DNA of 64,000 nt from Leptotrichia buccalis C-1013-b (GTDB lineage: Bacteria; Fusobacteriota; Fusobacteriia; Fusobacteriales; Leptotrichiaceae): assembly GCF_000023905.1 (NCBI RefSeq), contig NC_013192.1:1860001-1924000 (forward strand), in the 5' to 3' direction. Shown piece by piece: positions 32,005 to 43,408 of this stretch; position 1 is the stretch's first letter, and the number at the start of each line of letters is the position of its first letter. The notes below the pieces were generated by a model, which saw only the letters and a program-made list of their open reading frames with translations, ran no database searches and was not told where the DNA came from. The position numbers and the translations under genes were made by a program.

Positions 32005-32333
32005 TTGTAAAGAAAATAAAAAAATGTTATAATAATACGAAAAAAAATAAACAGCATAGTTATAGAAGTCAATCAGTTTAAAATTATCATAATATAATAG
32101 TTCTTAATAAATATTTAAACTATATTGCTCAAAACGAATTAAACTAGAATATTAAATAAATTTGAGAATATTATGAAAAGGGAATAAAAATTTTAAACAC
32201 GATTGACTATAATTATGAAAAACAAAAAAATTGTAACAATTACAGAGTAATAAAGAAAATAAAAATGAAAATTATTGATTTCAAAGTTAAAATTTAAATA
32301 ACTTTATAATAAAAAAAAGAAAAAGGAGAAAAA
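32005..32333. other. AT-rich leader region upstream of the autotransporter gene
   Basis: These 330 bp carry no ORF. A TATAAT sits in GACTATAATTATG near 32208, but without a convincing -35 box. A small inverted repeat, AATTGTAACAATT, lies near 32230. An AAGGAG SD is just before the ATG at 32334. No firm promoter can be named. Confidence 0.4.
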
Positions 32334-35300
32334 ATGAGTAACAATTTAAAACAGGCGAAAAAAGATTTAAAGGCTTTTGCTAAAAGAGCGAAAAATGTAA
32401 AATACACGGAATCATTACTATTTTCGTACTTAATAACAGGAATGATAACATTTTCAATTGGTATCAATACATCTTCGGATGTACTTTATGAGCGTATGAA
32501 CAAAGAACTCGTAATGTCAGCAGAAAAAACACGTACTGCAATTAAGAAAAAGAAAAAAGCAAATAAAGAATCAATAGAAGACTTGAATTTGGAATTAATT
32601 CAATTAATGGAACAGGGAGACCAAGTTATAAAATCAAAATGGGATTCATGGCAATTTGGTTCAAATACATTTGCATCGAGAAACAATGGAGCTTACAAAG
32701 GAAGAGGGGATAAGGCTTCAAAATACCCTTTTGTAGGAGTTTATAACCGTGGAAACTGGGGAGAAACAGCAGCTTTGTCAAATAGAAGAAGAGTTCTAAA
32801 TCCAACAATTAATTCGTCATCTGTAGGTTCAACATCTTACGGATTGGCTTCATTGTTGCATGTGCAAGAGCCTGAAGTAGAAATCCAAATAATGGCAAAT
32901 GTACGTCCAAAATCTGTTTTAAAAGAAGAAATAACAATTACCCCACAAATTGATATGCCAAGAGAAGTGGTAAGACCAGCGATTAATTTAGGTGTAACTA
33001 CGCCAATAGCAGCACCAACAATATTGCTACCAACATTAAATCCTGTAGCAATAGAAGTTGCAAAAATTGATGAGCCGGGCGCACCTTCAAAAGTTGATCC
33101 AATAAATATTACAATGAAGCTGGATGCACCACAAATAACTTTGAAAATTACACCGCCATCATTAACTATGGCGATTAGCGCACCAGAAGCTGAAGTAAAT
33201 ACGATAACGATTACACCTCCAGGGGTTTCGGAAGTTAGTACGATTACTGTGAATAAGCCAGCTGCACCGAGCGTTACACCACCTAGTCCAACAGTGAATC
33301 CAATAGTTTTTAGTATTCCAAACTTGAAACCTTATGGAAATAATCAATATCAATCAAGAAATCAAAATAAAAATTTAGAGGCAAAAATTTATACTTTATC
33401 TGTTCAAGATGATCCACAAAGAGGAGATGCTTCAATTGTTGAATATATAACTAATACTGGCGAATTTACTGCTCCAAGTGGAACTGTTATGAATGTTGAT
33501 GTAAAACGACGAAGAGCAGTAACATTAGATCCTGGACTTCCTACAAAGCAAAAACCTGGAATAGAAGAATGGGGCGGAATTGACGATCCAAACTATTCTT
33601 TCGAAAATTTTGGAAGGATTAATTTAATAGTAGAAGATACAGCAGGTATAGAAGTTCAACCGGATACTCATAAAGGAAATTTAAAAGTTAAGGGTATAAA
33701 CAGCGGAATTATTGAAGGAAAAGCTGACAAACAAGCTGCAATGTTATTCACATCTGAAAATTCTACTTCTAAAAATGAACATACATTGATAAATAAAGGG
33801 AATATTATTATGGGAGGTAAGAATTCAGTAGGATTTGCGACTAGTGATTTTATTGTTGAGAACAATAATAAGGCAAGTTGGCATATGATTGCAAAAAATG
33901 AAGGAATTATTGATTTAAATAATGAAAAAAATCATGGAATGGTAGTTGCTAAAACTCAAATTCCAATAGGTAGTAATTCTAGTTTTGAAAATAGCGGGAC
34001 AATTAACGTGAATGGGAAAGAATCTGGTGGAATTACCTTGTTAGATAAGATACCGACTGCCACAAATACTGGTACTATTAATATAACAGGAAAAAATTCT
34101 TTTGGGCTTTATTCTGAAGTGGATTCAAAGATAAAAAATGCTGGAAATATAAATATTAAAGATGGCGCTACAGGAAGTATGGGAATTAGAGTTGGAAGCA
34201 CCACAGCAACTAATATGTCTAATGAAGGTGGAACTATTACTATTAGCAGTAAAGATGGTAATAATATGGGGGTTTATTCAGAAGATGCGCCATTTGATAA
34301 TAAAGGTGCTATTAAAGTTGAAGGAAAGAATGGAAATATTGGAATGTACTTCAACGGAACAACTGGAGGAACAAATAAGAATCAAGGGGCAATTACTGTT
34401 ACTGGGGAAAATGGTTATGGTGTAATGCTTAATAATGGTTCAATATTTGAGAATCATGATTCAATAAAAGCAACAGGAACTGATGCAATGGGAATGTACA
34501 TGAAAAATTCAACTGCCACAAACAAACAAAACAAAACTATTTCAAGTACAAAACACCATGCAGTAGTTCAAGATGGAGGAACATTTACGAATGAAGGAAC
34601 TGTTTCTACTGAGGCAGGTGGAAAAGTTGCCTTATATTCTGAAAACGGAACATTTACAAATACAACAGATGGAGTAATATCGGCTAAAAATGGTGGAATT
34701 GCTATGTTTGTAAAGGATTCTACGGGAACTGTTGCAGGAAAAATTAATGTTGGAGACTCTGCAAATGGAAATACTGGAATTGGTGTGTATCTAGACGCTG
34801 CTTCTAGTAAAACTGTAACATTCAGCGGAGCAGAATTGAAGTTAGGGAAAGGAACAGTTGGACTTTATGCGGAAGATGCGGATAAATTTGGGACAGGATT
34901 TGCAGCAACTAATTTAAAAGCAGATGTTGGAGAAGGAGCAGCACTTGCATATTTTGGAGCTGTGGGAACAGGTACTATAAGTGGTGGAATATTATCTAAT
35001 ATAACATCATTGAAAATGGGACCTAAATCTACACTTCTATATGGAGATAAAAATTCAACAATAGTGGTTAATGATAATTTTGATATGTCAACATATACAG
35101 ATATTGATAAAACAGCTCAATTTTTAGTATCTGATCAGGGAACTACTACAATTAATGCTAGTAAAACTATAAAAACTAACTTGAAAACTACAGTTTCAGG
35201 ATTAAGTGGCGCCAATGTAACAAATAAAGGAACAATTGAAATGGCAGGAACTGATGAATCTGTGGGAATTTACTTAAAAGGTTCAACAGGGACAAATGAA

Positions 35301-38300
35301 ACAAGTGGGAAAATATCTGTTGGAGAAAATCAGTCTATAGGTATTTATGGTATTGAAACTTCTGTATTGACAAACAAAGGAACAATTGAAACTGAAAAGG
35401 AAAAATCAGTTGGGATGCTTGGGAATGCGAGTACAATAGACAATGTTTCAAGTGGAACAATTGAAACAAAAGGTGAAAAATCAGCTGGAATTTATGGTAC
35501 TAACGAATCAACAATTACAAACGAAGGTACAATAACTGCCAAGAAAACTGGATCAGCCGGAATTTATGCAGATGATAGTCAAGTTACAAACAAGACAAGC
35601 GGAATTATAGATACTGAAGAAGGAAAATCAGCCGGAATTTATGCTATTTTTAAAAAGGCAAAAAATATTGAAAATTCAGGAACAATAAATGTCGGAACAT
35701 CATCGTCTCCTGGAACAGAAACTCAAGGAATTGGAATTTATGCAAAATTAGATACAGCAGCAACAGGAAATTTGAAAATAGAAAATAAAGAAGCTATAAA
35801 TATTAATATACAAAAATCAATTGGGATTTATGCACAAAATGAAACAGGTTCTGATGGAAGAGTTACGGTTGAAAATAGTAAAGATATAAGTTCCATTGCT
35901 ACTGCTAACGGAGCTATAGGGATAATGGCTAAAAAAGCTAAAGTAACCAATATGGCAAGTACTGGGAAAATAGAACTAGGAGGAAAAACATCAGTTGGAA
36001 TTTATGGAATAGAAAATTCTGAACTGAAAAATTTTGGAAGTATTTTACTTACCAATACGGCTACAGATTCAGCTTCAGTTGGTATGATGACAGATGGAAA
36101 AAAACTTGAAAATGACGGAATTATCACAATGAGTGGTGGAGCTTCAGCAGGAATGATAGGAAAAGACGGAGCAACCATAAAAAATAATGCTGCGGGAACT
36201 ATTACAATACAAGGTGAGAAATCAGCGGCAATTTATACTGAAAATTCAACGCCATCAAATGCAGGTACGATTAATATTGAAGGTAAAGAATCATCTGGAA
36301 TATTTGCAAAAAATACTGATAATAAGGACTACACTATCGAAAATACAGGAACAATAAACTTAAAGGGGACTGCAACACCTCCGGGAACTCAGTCAGCTGG
36401 AATATATGCCGAAATTGGACCTTCAGCTGGAAAAACTACAGTGTACAATAAAAATAAAATAACTGTGGGGCAGAAAAATTCTGTTGGAATATATATAAAA
36501 AACGATGCGGCTAGAGAAAAAGGAGAAGCCATAAATACTGGGACGATTGATCTGGATGTTGAAAGTACAGTTGGAATCTTTGTGAATAAGGCAATTGGAG
36601 AAAATAGAAATATAATAAATGTAAAAGATAAGAGTTCAGCTGGAATGTATGGAAGTAACGATTCTGTAATAACAAATAAAAATGAAATCAATGTTTCAAG
36701 TGAAGATTCAGCTGGAATGTATGCTTTAGATTCAAATGCTACAAACACAAGTACAGGAAAAATAACATTGACAGCGTCTAGTGGAGCATCTAGCGGTTCA
36801 GCTGGAATGTATGGAAAATTATCAAGTTCATCAGTAAAAGATTATACAGTATTGAATGAAGGAGAAATCAAACTTACATCTGTTACTAAAAATGTTGGAA
36901 TTTATGGTGAAGCTGCAAGTGGAGCTGCTAAAACATTGACTTTACAAAATAATAAAGAAATAAATATTGATAATGGAAGTACAAAATCTGTTGGAATTTT
37001 TGCAAGAAACGACCTTTCTAATAGTGTAGATACAATAAAAGCAATTAATAAGGCTGGAGCAACAATTACAGTAAATTCAGAAGAATCAATTGGAATTTCG
37101 GCAGTAAAAAGTACAGTTGATAATAGTGGAACAATTACTATGAACGATAAAAAGTCCGCAGGAATTTACGGTAAATCTGGCTCAAAAGTAACTAACAATA
37201 AGAAAATTGAAATGAAAGAAAAAGAATCAGCTGGAATTTATCTTGAAAATAGTGATGCTACAAATGCGGCAGATGGAACAATTACTATTGATAAAGGAGC
37301 TTCGGCTGGAATTTATGGTAAATTTACAAGTGATGCGACAGATGACAACACAATAGTAAATAATGGTAACATTACTTTAACTGGTACAAGTGGAGAAGAA
37401 AAGAGTGCTGGAATTTATGGAGAACGCGATTCAACTGCTACTAAGAAATTGACAATAACTAATAATAAAGAAATTGAAGTTAACATGAAGAAATCTGTTG
37501 GAATATATGCCTTAAATGAAGGAACAAAAAATAGAGATGATTTAGTTGCGGAAAACAATGCAAGTAATGGTGAAATTAAAGCAAATTCTGAAAATTCAGT
37601 TGGAATGCTTGCTAATAATTCAGTGGCAAACAACAAAAATAAAATAACAGTAAATAATAAAAAAGCTACTGGAATGTATGGAGAAAATGGTTCATTAATA
37701 ACTAATGATACTACTGGAAAAATTGAAATCACGACTGCTGGTGAACAAGCAATGGGAATTTACGCAACAGGAAAAAATACATCTACAGGAAAAGTTACAG
37801 AAGGTGTAAATGACGGAACTATTGATGTAAAAGGAAAAGAAGGCACAGGAATGCTTGCAACTGCCAACGCTAAAATTGTTAATAATAAATCAATAACTGG
37901 TTCAGTTGAATCTGTAATTGGAATGTATGGAGTAGATAGCGGAACTGAAGTAATAAATAAAAAAGATATCGAATTATCTGGTAAAAAATCTACAGGAATA
38001 TTCGCAAAAGATGATGCCAAAGCACTAAATAAAGGGAAAATACTGTTAAAATCTACTTCCGACAATTCAGTGGGAATGTTTGGAGTGTCAAGCGGAGCTG
38101 GGAAAAAAATTACTCTAACTAATGATACCGACGGAACAATTGATGTGGAATCTGAAAAATCTACAGGAATGTTTACAAAAAATGATGGTAATTTAACAGA
38201 TTCGACTGTAAAAAATGAAGGAATTATAAATCTTAAAACAAAAAATACAGTTGGAATTTATACTCCAAAATCTGATGTACAAAAAGTAGGAAGAATTAAC

Positions 38301-41300
38301 TTGGAAGACGATGCTGAATCTTCAGTAGCTGTATATTTATCAGAAGAAGCCAAGGCAGATGCTTCAACAGGAATAATTGACTTGAAGGAAAAATCTCAAA
38401 GCAGAGTTGCCTATTATATAAAAGGAACTTCTGCCACTGACACTGGAAAACTTTATGGAGCAAATATCGGTAAAATAAATGGTTATGGAGTTGGAGTCTA
38501 CCTTGACGGAGGTAAATTGGATGGAACTACTCCTAAACTTGATTACACAAATGGAAGTACAGGAAATGGGATAATTGGACTTCTTATGAAGGGAGCAAGT
38601 GCTGATATTTCAACTTATACCCAAGGAATAAAAGTTGGAAATTCTGTATTAGACGAACCAAATGATTTTTATGCAATAGGAATTTATACTGATGAACAGG
38701 GGACTTCTGGAACTCCGAAAGCTATTTCAGCTGATGTGACAACGGGTGCAAATGGAGTAGGACTATTTGCTGAAAATTCAAGTCATATTACTTATACAGG
38801 AACTATGAGTATAGGAAATAATACAACAGCTGGAACTGGTATTTACATTGGAAATGGTGGAGACGGAACTAAGACTTCGACTGTAACAATTGATAGTGGT
38901 GCAGATATTAAATTAAATGGAGTAAATGGAGTCGGAGCAATTGTTACCACTAATGCAACAGTTAATTTTGAAACTGGTGCAAAAATTCAATTTGGTGGTG
39001 ATGGAGTAGGTATCTTTGGTCAAAAAGGTGCACATATTAATGATAATGGTGGAACTTTAGTTACTAATGGGCATTCAGTAGAAAGAATAAGAGTAACCGA
39101 AGGAAAATCAGAAACTAAAGTCGATTTAACCTTAGAAACTGGAAATATTATGTCACATGTTATAAATGGAGAAGCTATTGTAAATGCTGGAGTTACTGTT
39201 GATTCAAAAGTAAACTCTAAAAATATTATTGCACTTATGGCTGATGGTAATAAAAATCCATCTCCGAGTCACACTACATGGATAGGAACACTTGGATATG
39301 ATGCTGAAAATAATGGAAAAATTGATTTGTCAAATGCCGTTACAAGTACAGCGATGTATCTTGATTCTTCGAGAGGAATTAACAAAGGCGAAATTATTAT
39401 GGGAGATAAATCAACTGGTATTTATGGAATTTATAAAAATTCAACATCAGTTTACAGTGATGCATTGCCTGGAACTAAAAACACAGGAATAATTACAACA
39501 ACAGCAAATTCAAAAATTACAATTGGAAATGAATCGTCTGCCATTTATGCCATTGGATTTGATAAAGTTGAAAATAATGGAGAAATAGAAGGAAAAGACA
39601 AATCTGTTGGAATTTATGCAAAAAATACTACTTCTAGTACTAAACCAGTAAATGTTAACAATACTGGAGATATTACTTTAGGAAAAGGTTCAGCAGGAAT
39701 TTATATTTCGCCTGAAATTTCAACTGCAACTGTAGTGAATAGCGGAAACATCACAGTCGGAGATTCCACATTAAATTCGAGCGGAGATGTCGAATCTACT
39801 TCTGTTGGAATATTTGTAAAAAATAAAACGAATTTAACTACAACAGGAGATGTAACAGTTGGAAATAAAGGATTTACATTATATGGAAATGATTCAACAA
39901 TAAACGTAAACGGTGGAAACTATGATTTCTCAAACAGCGGAAGCCTTGCCTACCTTGAAAACAATGCTGTTCTTAACTATAACAACAGCGGAACATTGAC
40001 AACATCATCAGAACCAATGCTGTACATAATTAACAGTAAAGCAAATATGAATAATAATGACATTATTGTAACTTCCAAAGGAACTGGTATTTATATGAAT
40101 GGAGTTTCTACATTTAGCGGATGGAACAATATGACTTTAAATGATGGTTCAACTGGAATTTATGCGGATAATTCAGATGCAACAGTAACTGGTAGAAAAA
40201 TAACAGGAACTTCTGATAAAGCAAAAGGAATTGTTGCAAGAAATTCAAGTGTTACGAATAATGCGAATATGGATTTTTCAAATGATGATTCAATTGGAAT
40301 CTTCTCACAAAATAAATCATCAGCTGTAAAAAATATTGTAAATAATGGAAATATTAACATTACAGGAAAACGTTCAATTGCTGCATATTTAGAAGGTACT
40401 ATGGAACAAACATTTGAAAATACAGGTACGATAAACGTTGACAAAACGACAACTTCTGTGAAAAACGATTCTACAGTTGGAATTTACGCACAAAGCGGTT
40501 CAAAAATTAATGTAAAAAATAGTGGAAAAATAAATGTAGATGAAGCTTCATTTGGAATTTATTCACTTAGTGAAAACGGAAATATAGAAACAACAGGAAC
40601 TTCTGTAATCAATGTCGCAGACAAAGCTATTGGAATTTATAAAAAATCTGGAACTGCCAATCTTGGTGGAACAATCAATGTTGCAGATCATAATGCAACT
40701 GATGTGAATAGTGAGCCTGTAGGAGTTTACGGAACAAGTGGAGTAACAATTACTGACAATACATCAATCTTTAAAGTTGGGGATAAATCTTATGGAGTAA
40801 TTTTGGCAAATCCTGGATTAAGTAAAACAAATGTTTATTCAAATTCAGCTTCATCAAAGATAAGTTTAGGAAAAGAATCGACATTCCTTTACACTGAAGG
40901 AACATCACAGGCTACAAATAATGGAACAATTACATCTGGAACAAATAATGGAATTATCGCAATTTACGGAAAAGATGGAGCAAACATTGTAAATAACGGA
41001 ACAATTGACTTGTCGCAAGGAATCGGAAATCAGGGTATGCTTGTAACAGGAGCATCAAGCGCTACAAATAGAGGAGCAATAAAAATAGGAAAAACTGACA
41101 AGTCTGATCCAGATAATATTATTTACGGAATCGGAATGGCAGCCATTGACGGAGCATCTGCAACAAATACAGGAGATATCTATGTTTCAGGAAATCTAAG
41201 TATCGGAATGTACGGAGATAAGAGCGGAACAACTTTGAGAAATGATGGAAATATTTATCTTGATGCTTCTGGAGCGACTTCAACTGACAAGATTCAAACA

Positions 41301-43268
41301 ATGATGGGAGTGTTTGCAAATAATGGTACAACATTTGTAAATACAGGAACTATAACTACAGTTGGATCATACGTAGGTAATGGCAATGTGCAAGGACTTG
41401 TGGGAGTTGCTGTATTAAACGGAAGTACATTGGAAAACTATGGAACAATAAACATTGATGCAGACACTAGCTACGGTGTTCTTATAAAAGGTACAGAAAA
41501 CAATAAATCCATAATCAAGAACTACGGAAACATTAACATTAGCGGTCTTAAATCTTATGGTGTACGTTACGATGGAAATTCGAAAGGTGTAACTGGAAAT
41601 GACCTTCCAATAGGAGATGACGCAACACCTGCCAACACACTGCCTGCAATAAATTCAGGAGCTGGAAAAATTACTTCATCAAATGGAGCACAAGATTATT
41701 ATGCTCCTAAAGATCCAAGCAAAACTATCGGCGGAACAGGAATTGTACAGCTGCCTGACGGAAGACTGGCAATTCAAAGAAACGGTGTACTGCTGGATGA
41801 AAACCAAGTTCAAGTAATAGACTACACAACTCCAACAGTAAACTATGCTCTATCAAACTTTGGGGTATACGTGGATACACTTGGAAGAACGAGACCAATT
41901 AATCTGGATAGAGCAACTGATATTGGCATAAATAGTGATCTTCTGATAGGAACAGAATTTTCTGTACTTACAAACAAGAAAGATGTAATAATAGGAAAAC
42001 AAATACTGCAGCCGTTCCTTAACCAGATAAATGCTGGAATATTCAACTTTACACCATATTCAGCTTCGTTAACATGGATGGCGACACCTGAAGTAGATCC
42101 AACAACACAGCAGATTACACGTGTACTTATGGCAAAAATTCCTTATACAGCCTTTGTAGGAAGAACTGCAAATGAATTTAACTTTGCTGACGGGCTGGAA
42201 CAAAGATATGATGCAAATGCTCTTGATTCAAGGGAAAAATTGATATTCAATAAGTTAAATACTATAGGAAACAATGAAGAAGCCTTATTGGCACAGTCTT
42301 ATGATGAAATGATGGGGCATCAGTATGCAAATGTTCAGCAAAGAATCTTTGAAACTGGTAATTTATTAAATAAAGAATTTGATTATTTAAGAAGAGAATG
42401 GGATACAAAAACAAAAAATTCAAATAAAATAAAAACATTTGGAATGAAAGGGAATTATAAAACAGATACAGCTGGAATCATTGATTATAAGAACAAGGCA
42501 TACGGATTTGCATACTTACATGAAAATGAAACTGTGAAATTGGGAGAAGCTTCTGGATGGTATGCTGGAGCTATTAAAAATAAATTTGACTTTAATGACA
42601 TAGGAGGTTCAAAAGAAGAACAATCTATTGTAAAAGCAGGTGCATTTAAATCAATGCCAATTGGAAAAGATTACAATAATGGTCTAAACTGGACTATTTC
42701 AGCCGAAGGATTTATGGGAAATGGAGAAACAAAGAGAAAATTCCTAGTTGTTGATGATATATTTGACGCAAAATCTGATTTTCATTCATTCGGATTTGCT
42801 GTGAAAAATGAAATTAGAAAAAATATTAGAACAAGTGAAAGAACAAGCATTTCACCGTATGGAAGCCTAAAACTTGAATACGGAAGATTTAATGGTATAA
42901 AAGAAGATAACGGTCAGATGCGTCTAGAAGTAAAAGCAAATGATTATTATTCAGTAAAACCTGAAATTGGAGTAGAATTTAAATATAAAAAAGCATTAGG
43001 AACAAGAACAACTCTTATTGCAAAAGTAGGAGCAGCTTATGAAAATGAACTAGGACAGGTTGGAAATGTGAATAATAAAGCAAGAGTCCGTTATACTTCA
43101 GCTGATTATTTCAACATAAAAGGAGAAAAAGATGACAGAATCGGAAATGGGAAGCTTGACTTTAATTTCGGAATTGAAAACACAAGACTTGGAATAACTG
43201 TAAATGCTGGTTATGATACAAAAGGTAAAAATGCAAGAGGTGGAATAGGATTAAAAGCCATTTATTAA
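32334..43268 (+). CDS. Giant type V autotransporter adhesin-like protein, 3644 aa
   Basis: This is a single uninterrupted surface protein. Residues 1-60 (AKKDLKAFAKRAKNVKYTESLLFSYLITGMITFSIG) form the extended signal region seen in fusobacterial autotransporters. Next come a Lys-rich helix, an aromatic segment (YPFVGVYNRGNW) and a Pro/Thr-rich stretch (about 190-330). Residues about 380-3250 are dozens of short beta-helix rungs with the pattern N-x-G-x-I...(S/T)xGIY or SAGMY. The last ~300 residues alternate beta strands and end GIGLKAIY, an outer membrane barrel. The passenger probably forms a long fibre for adhesion or aggregation; the ligand is unknown. No protease triad was found. SD AAGGAG precedes the ATG. 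Confidence 0.9.
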   Translation: MSNNLKQAKKDLKAFAKRAKNVKYTESLLFSYLITGMITFSIGINTSSDVLYERMNKELVMSAEKTRTAIKKKKKANKESIEDLNLELIQLMEQGDQVIKSKWDSWQFGSNTFASRNNGAYKGRGDKASKYPFVGVYNRGNWGETAALSNRRRVLNPTINSSSVGSTSYGLASLLHVQEPEVEIQIMANVRPKSVLKEEITITPQIDMPREVVRPAINLGVTTPIAAPTILLPTLNPVAIEVAKIDEPGAPSKVDPINITMKLDAPQITLKITPPSLTMAISAPEAEVNTITITPPGVSEVSTITVNKPAAPSVTPPSPTVNPIVFSIPNLKPYGNNQYQSRNQNKNLEAKIYTLSVQDDPQRGDASIVEYITNTGEFTAPSGTVMNVDVKRRRAVTLDPGLPTKQKPGIEEWGGIDDPNYSFENFGRINLIVEDTAGIEVQPDTHKGNLKVKGINSGIIEGKADKQAAMLFTSENSTSKNEHTLINKGNIIMGGKNSVGFATSDFIVENNNKASWHMIAKNEGIIDLNNEKNHGMVVAKTQIPIGSNSSFENSGTINVNGKESGGITLLDKIPTATNTGTINITGKNSFGLYSEVDSKIKNAGNINIKDGATGSMGIRVGSTTATNMSNEGGTITISSKDGNNMGVYSEDAPFDNKGAIKVEGKNGNIGMYFNGTTGGTNKNQGAITVTGENGYGVMLNNGSIFENHDSIKATGTDAMGMYMKNSTATNKQNKTISSTKHHAVVQDGGTFTNEGTVSTEAGGKVALYSENGTFTNTTDGVISAKNGGIAMFVKDSTGTVAGKINVGDSANGNTGIGVYLDAASSKTVTFSGAELKLGKGTVGLYAEDADKFGTGFAATNLKADVGEGAALAYFGAVGTGTISGGILSNITSLKMGPKSTLLYGDKNSTIVVNDNFDMSTYTDIDKTAQFLVSDQGTTTINASKTIKTNLKTTVSGLSGANVTNKGTIEMAGTDESVGIYLKGSTGTNETSGKISVGENQSIGIYGIETSVLTNKGTIETEKEKSVGMLGNASTIDNVSSGTIETKGEKSAGIYGTNESTITNEGTITAKKTGSAGIYADDSQVTNKTSGIIDTEEGKSAGIYAIFKKAKNIENSGTINVGTSSSPGTETQGIGIYAKLDTAATGNLKIENKEAININIQKSIGIYAQNETGSDGRVTVENSKDISSIATANGAIGIMAKKAKVTNMASTGKIELGGKTSVGIYGIENSELKNFGSILLTNTATDSASVGMMTDGKKLENDGIITMSGGASAGMIGKDGATIKNNAAGTITIQGEKSAAIYTENSTPSNAGTINIEGKESSGIFAKNTDNKDYTIENTGTINLKGTATPPGTQSAGIYAEIGPSAGKTTVYNKNKITVGQKNSVGIYIKNDAAREKGEAINTGTIDLDVESTVGIFVNKAIGENRNIINVKDKSSAGMYGSNDSVITNKNEINVSSEDSAGMYALDSNATNTSTGKITLTASSGASSGSAGMYGKLSSSSVKDYTVLNEGEIKLTSVTKNVGIYGEAASGAAKTLTLQNNKEINIDNGSTKSVGIFARNDLSNSVDTIKAINKAGATITVNSEESIGISAVKSTVDNSGTITMNDKKSAGIYGKSGSKVTNNKKIEMKEKESAGIYLENSDATNAADGTITIDKGASAGIYGKFTSDATDDNTIVNNGNITLTGTSGEEKSAGIYGERDSTATKKLTITNNKEIEVNMKKSVGIYALNEGTKNRDDLVAENNASNGEIKANSENSVGMLANNSVANNKNKITVNNKKATGMYGENGSLITNDTTGKIEITTAGEQAMGIYATGKNTSTGKVTEGVNDGTIDVKGKEGTGMLATANAKIVNNKSITGSVESVIGMYGVDSGTEVINKKDIELSGKKSTGIFAKDDAKALNKGKILLKSTSDNSVGMFGVSSGAGKKITLTNDTDGTIDVESEKSTGMFTKNDGNLTDSTVKNEGIINLKTKNTVGIYTPKSDVQKVGRINLEDDAESSVAVYLSEEAKADASTGIIDLKEKSQSRVAYYIKGTSATDTGKLYGANIGKINGYGVGVYLDGGKLDGTTPKLDYTNGSTGNGIIGLLMKGASADISTYTQGIKVGNSVLDEPNDFYAIGIYTDEQGTSGTPKAISADVTTGANGVGLFAENSSHITYTGTMSIGNNTTAGTGIYIGNGGDGTKTSTVTIDSGADIKLNGVNGVGAIVTTNATVNFETGAKIQFGGDGVGIFGQKGAHINDNGGTLVTNGHSVERIRVTEGKSETKVDLTLETGNIMSHVINGEAIVNAGVTVDSKVNSKNIIALMADGNKNPSPSHTTWIGTLGYDAENNGKIDLSNAVTSTAMYLDSSRGINKGEIIMGDKSTGIYGIYKNSTSVYSDALPGTKNTGIITTTANSKITIGNESSAIYAIGFDKVENNGEIEGKDKSVGIYAKNTTSSTKPVNVNNTGDITLGKGSAGIYISPEISTATVVNSGNITVGDSTLNSSGDVESTSVGIFVKNKTNLTTTGDVTVGNKGFTLYGNDSTINVNGGNYDFSNSGSLAYLENNAVLNYNNSGTLTTSSEPMLYIINSKANMNNNDIIVTSKGTGIYMNGVSTFSGWNNMTLNDGSTGIYADNSDATVTGRKITGTSDKAKGIVARNSSVTNNANMDFSNDDSIGIFSQNKSSAVKNIVNNGNINITGKRSIAAYLEGTMEQTFENTGTINVDKTTTSVKNDSTVGIYAQSGSKINVKNSGKINVDEASFGIYSLSENGNIETTGTSVINVADKAIGIYKKSGTANLGGTINVADHNATDVNSEPVGVYGTSGVTITDNTSIFKVGDKSYGVILANPGLSKTNVYSNSASSKISLGKESTFLYTEGTSQATNNGTITSGTNNGIIAIYGKDGANIVNNGTIDLSQGIGNQGMLVTGASSATNRGAIKIGKTDKSDPDNIIYGIGMAAIDGASATNTGDIYVSGNLSIGMYGDKSGTTLRNDGNIYLDASGATSTDKIQTMMGVFANNGTTFVNTGTITTVGSYVGNGNVQGLVGVAVLNGSTLENYGTINIDADTSYGVLIKGTENNKSIIKNYGNINISGLKSYGVRYDGNSKGVTGNDLPIGDDATPANTLPAINSGAGKITSSNGAQDYYAPKDPSKTIGGTGIVQLPDGRLAIQRNGVLLDENQVQVIDYTTPTVNYALSNFGVYVDTLGRTRPINLDRATDIGINSDLLIGTEFSVLTNKKDVIIGKQILQPFLNQINAGIFNFTPYSASLTWMATPEVDPTTQQITRVLMAKIPYTAFVGRTANEFNFADGLEQRYDANALDSREKLIFNKLNTIGNNEEALLAQSYDEMMGHQYANVQQRIFETGNLLNKEFDYLRREWDTKTKNSNKIKTFGMKGNYKTDTAGIIDYKNKAYGFAYLHENETVKLGEASGWYAGAIKNKFDFNDIGGSKEEQSIVKAGAFKSMPIGKDYNNGLNWTISAEGFMGNGETKRKFLVVDDIFDAKSDFHSFGFAVKNEIRKNIRTSERTSISPYGSLKLEYGRFNGIKEDNGQMRLEVKANDYYSVKPEIGVEFKYKKALGTRTTLIAKVGAAYENELGQVGNVNNKARVRYTSADYFNIKGEKDDRIGNGKLDFNFGIENTRLGITVNAGYDTKGKNARGGIGLKAIY

Positions 43269-43290
43269 AAAAATATTTTTAATTAATTTA

Positions 43291-43321
43291 GAGAGAGTGC
43301 TTATATTTTGGCACTTTCTCT
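43291..43321. terminator. Hairpin after the autotransporter gene
   Basis: GAGAGAGTGC and GCACTTTCTC pair over 10 positions with one G-T. A plain T run is missing on either side, so it may only stabilise the mRNA end. Confidence 0.45.
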
Positions 43322-43408
43322 AATAAAAAAATGATCTTCAAACTTTTCAAATATTATTGCTAAGTTTTTAGACCATTTTTTTTATATTATTTTTTATTTA
43401 TTTTATTG

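Noticed and set aside
32005-32333. A riboswitch in front of the autotransporter gene
   Set aside because: I found no conserved core, and the only inverted repeat is short and AT-rich.
36389-38065. Several minus-strand frames of 100-120 aa opposite the autotransporter gene
   Set aside because: They mirror the repeated sense sequence, have no start signals and look alike only because the rungs repeat.
32334-43268. CRISPR-like or satellite DNA array in the autotransporter region
   Set aside because: The periodicity is at protein level (beta-helix rungs), unit lengths vary and the frame is open throughout.
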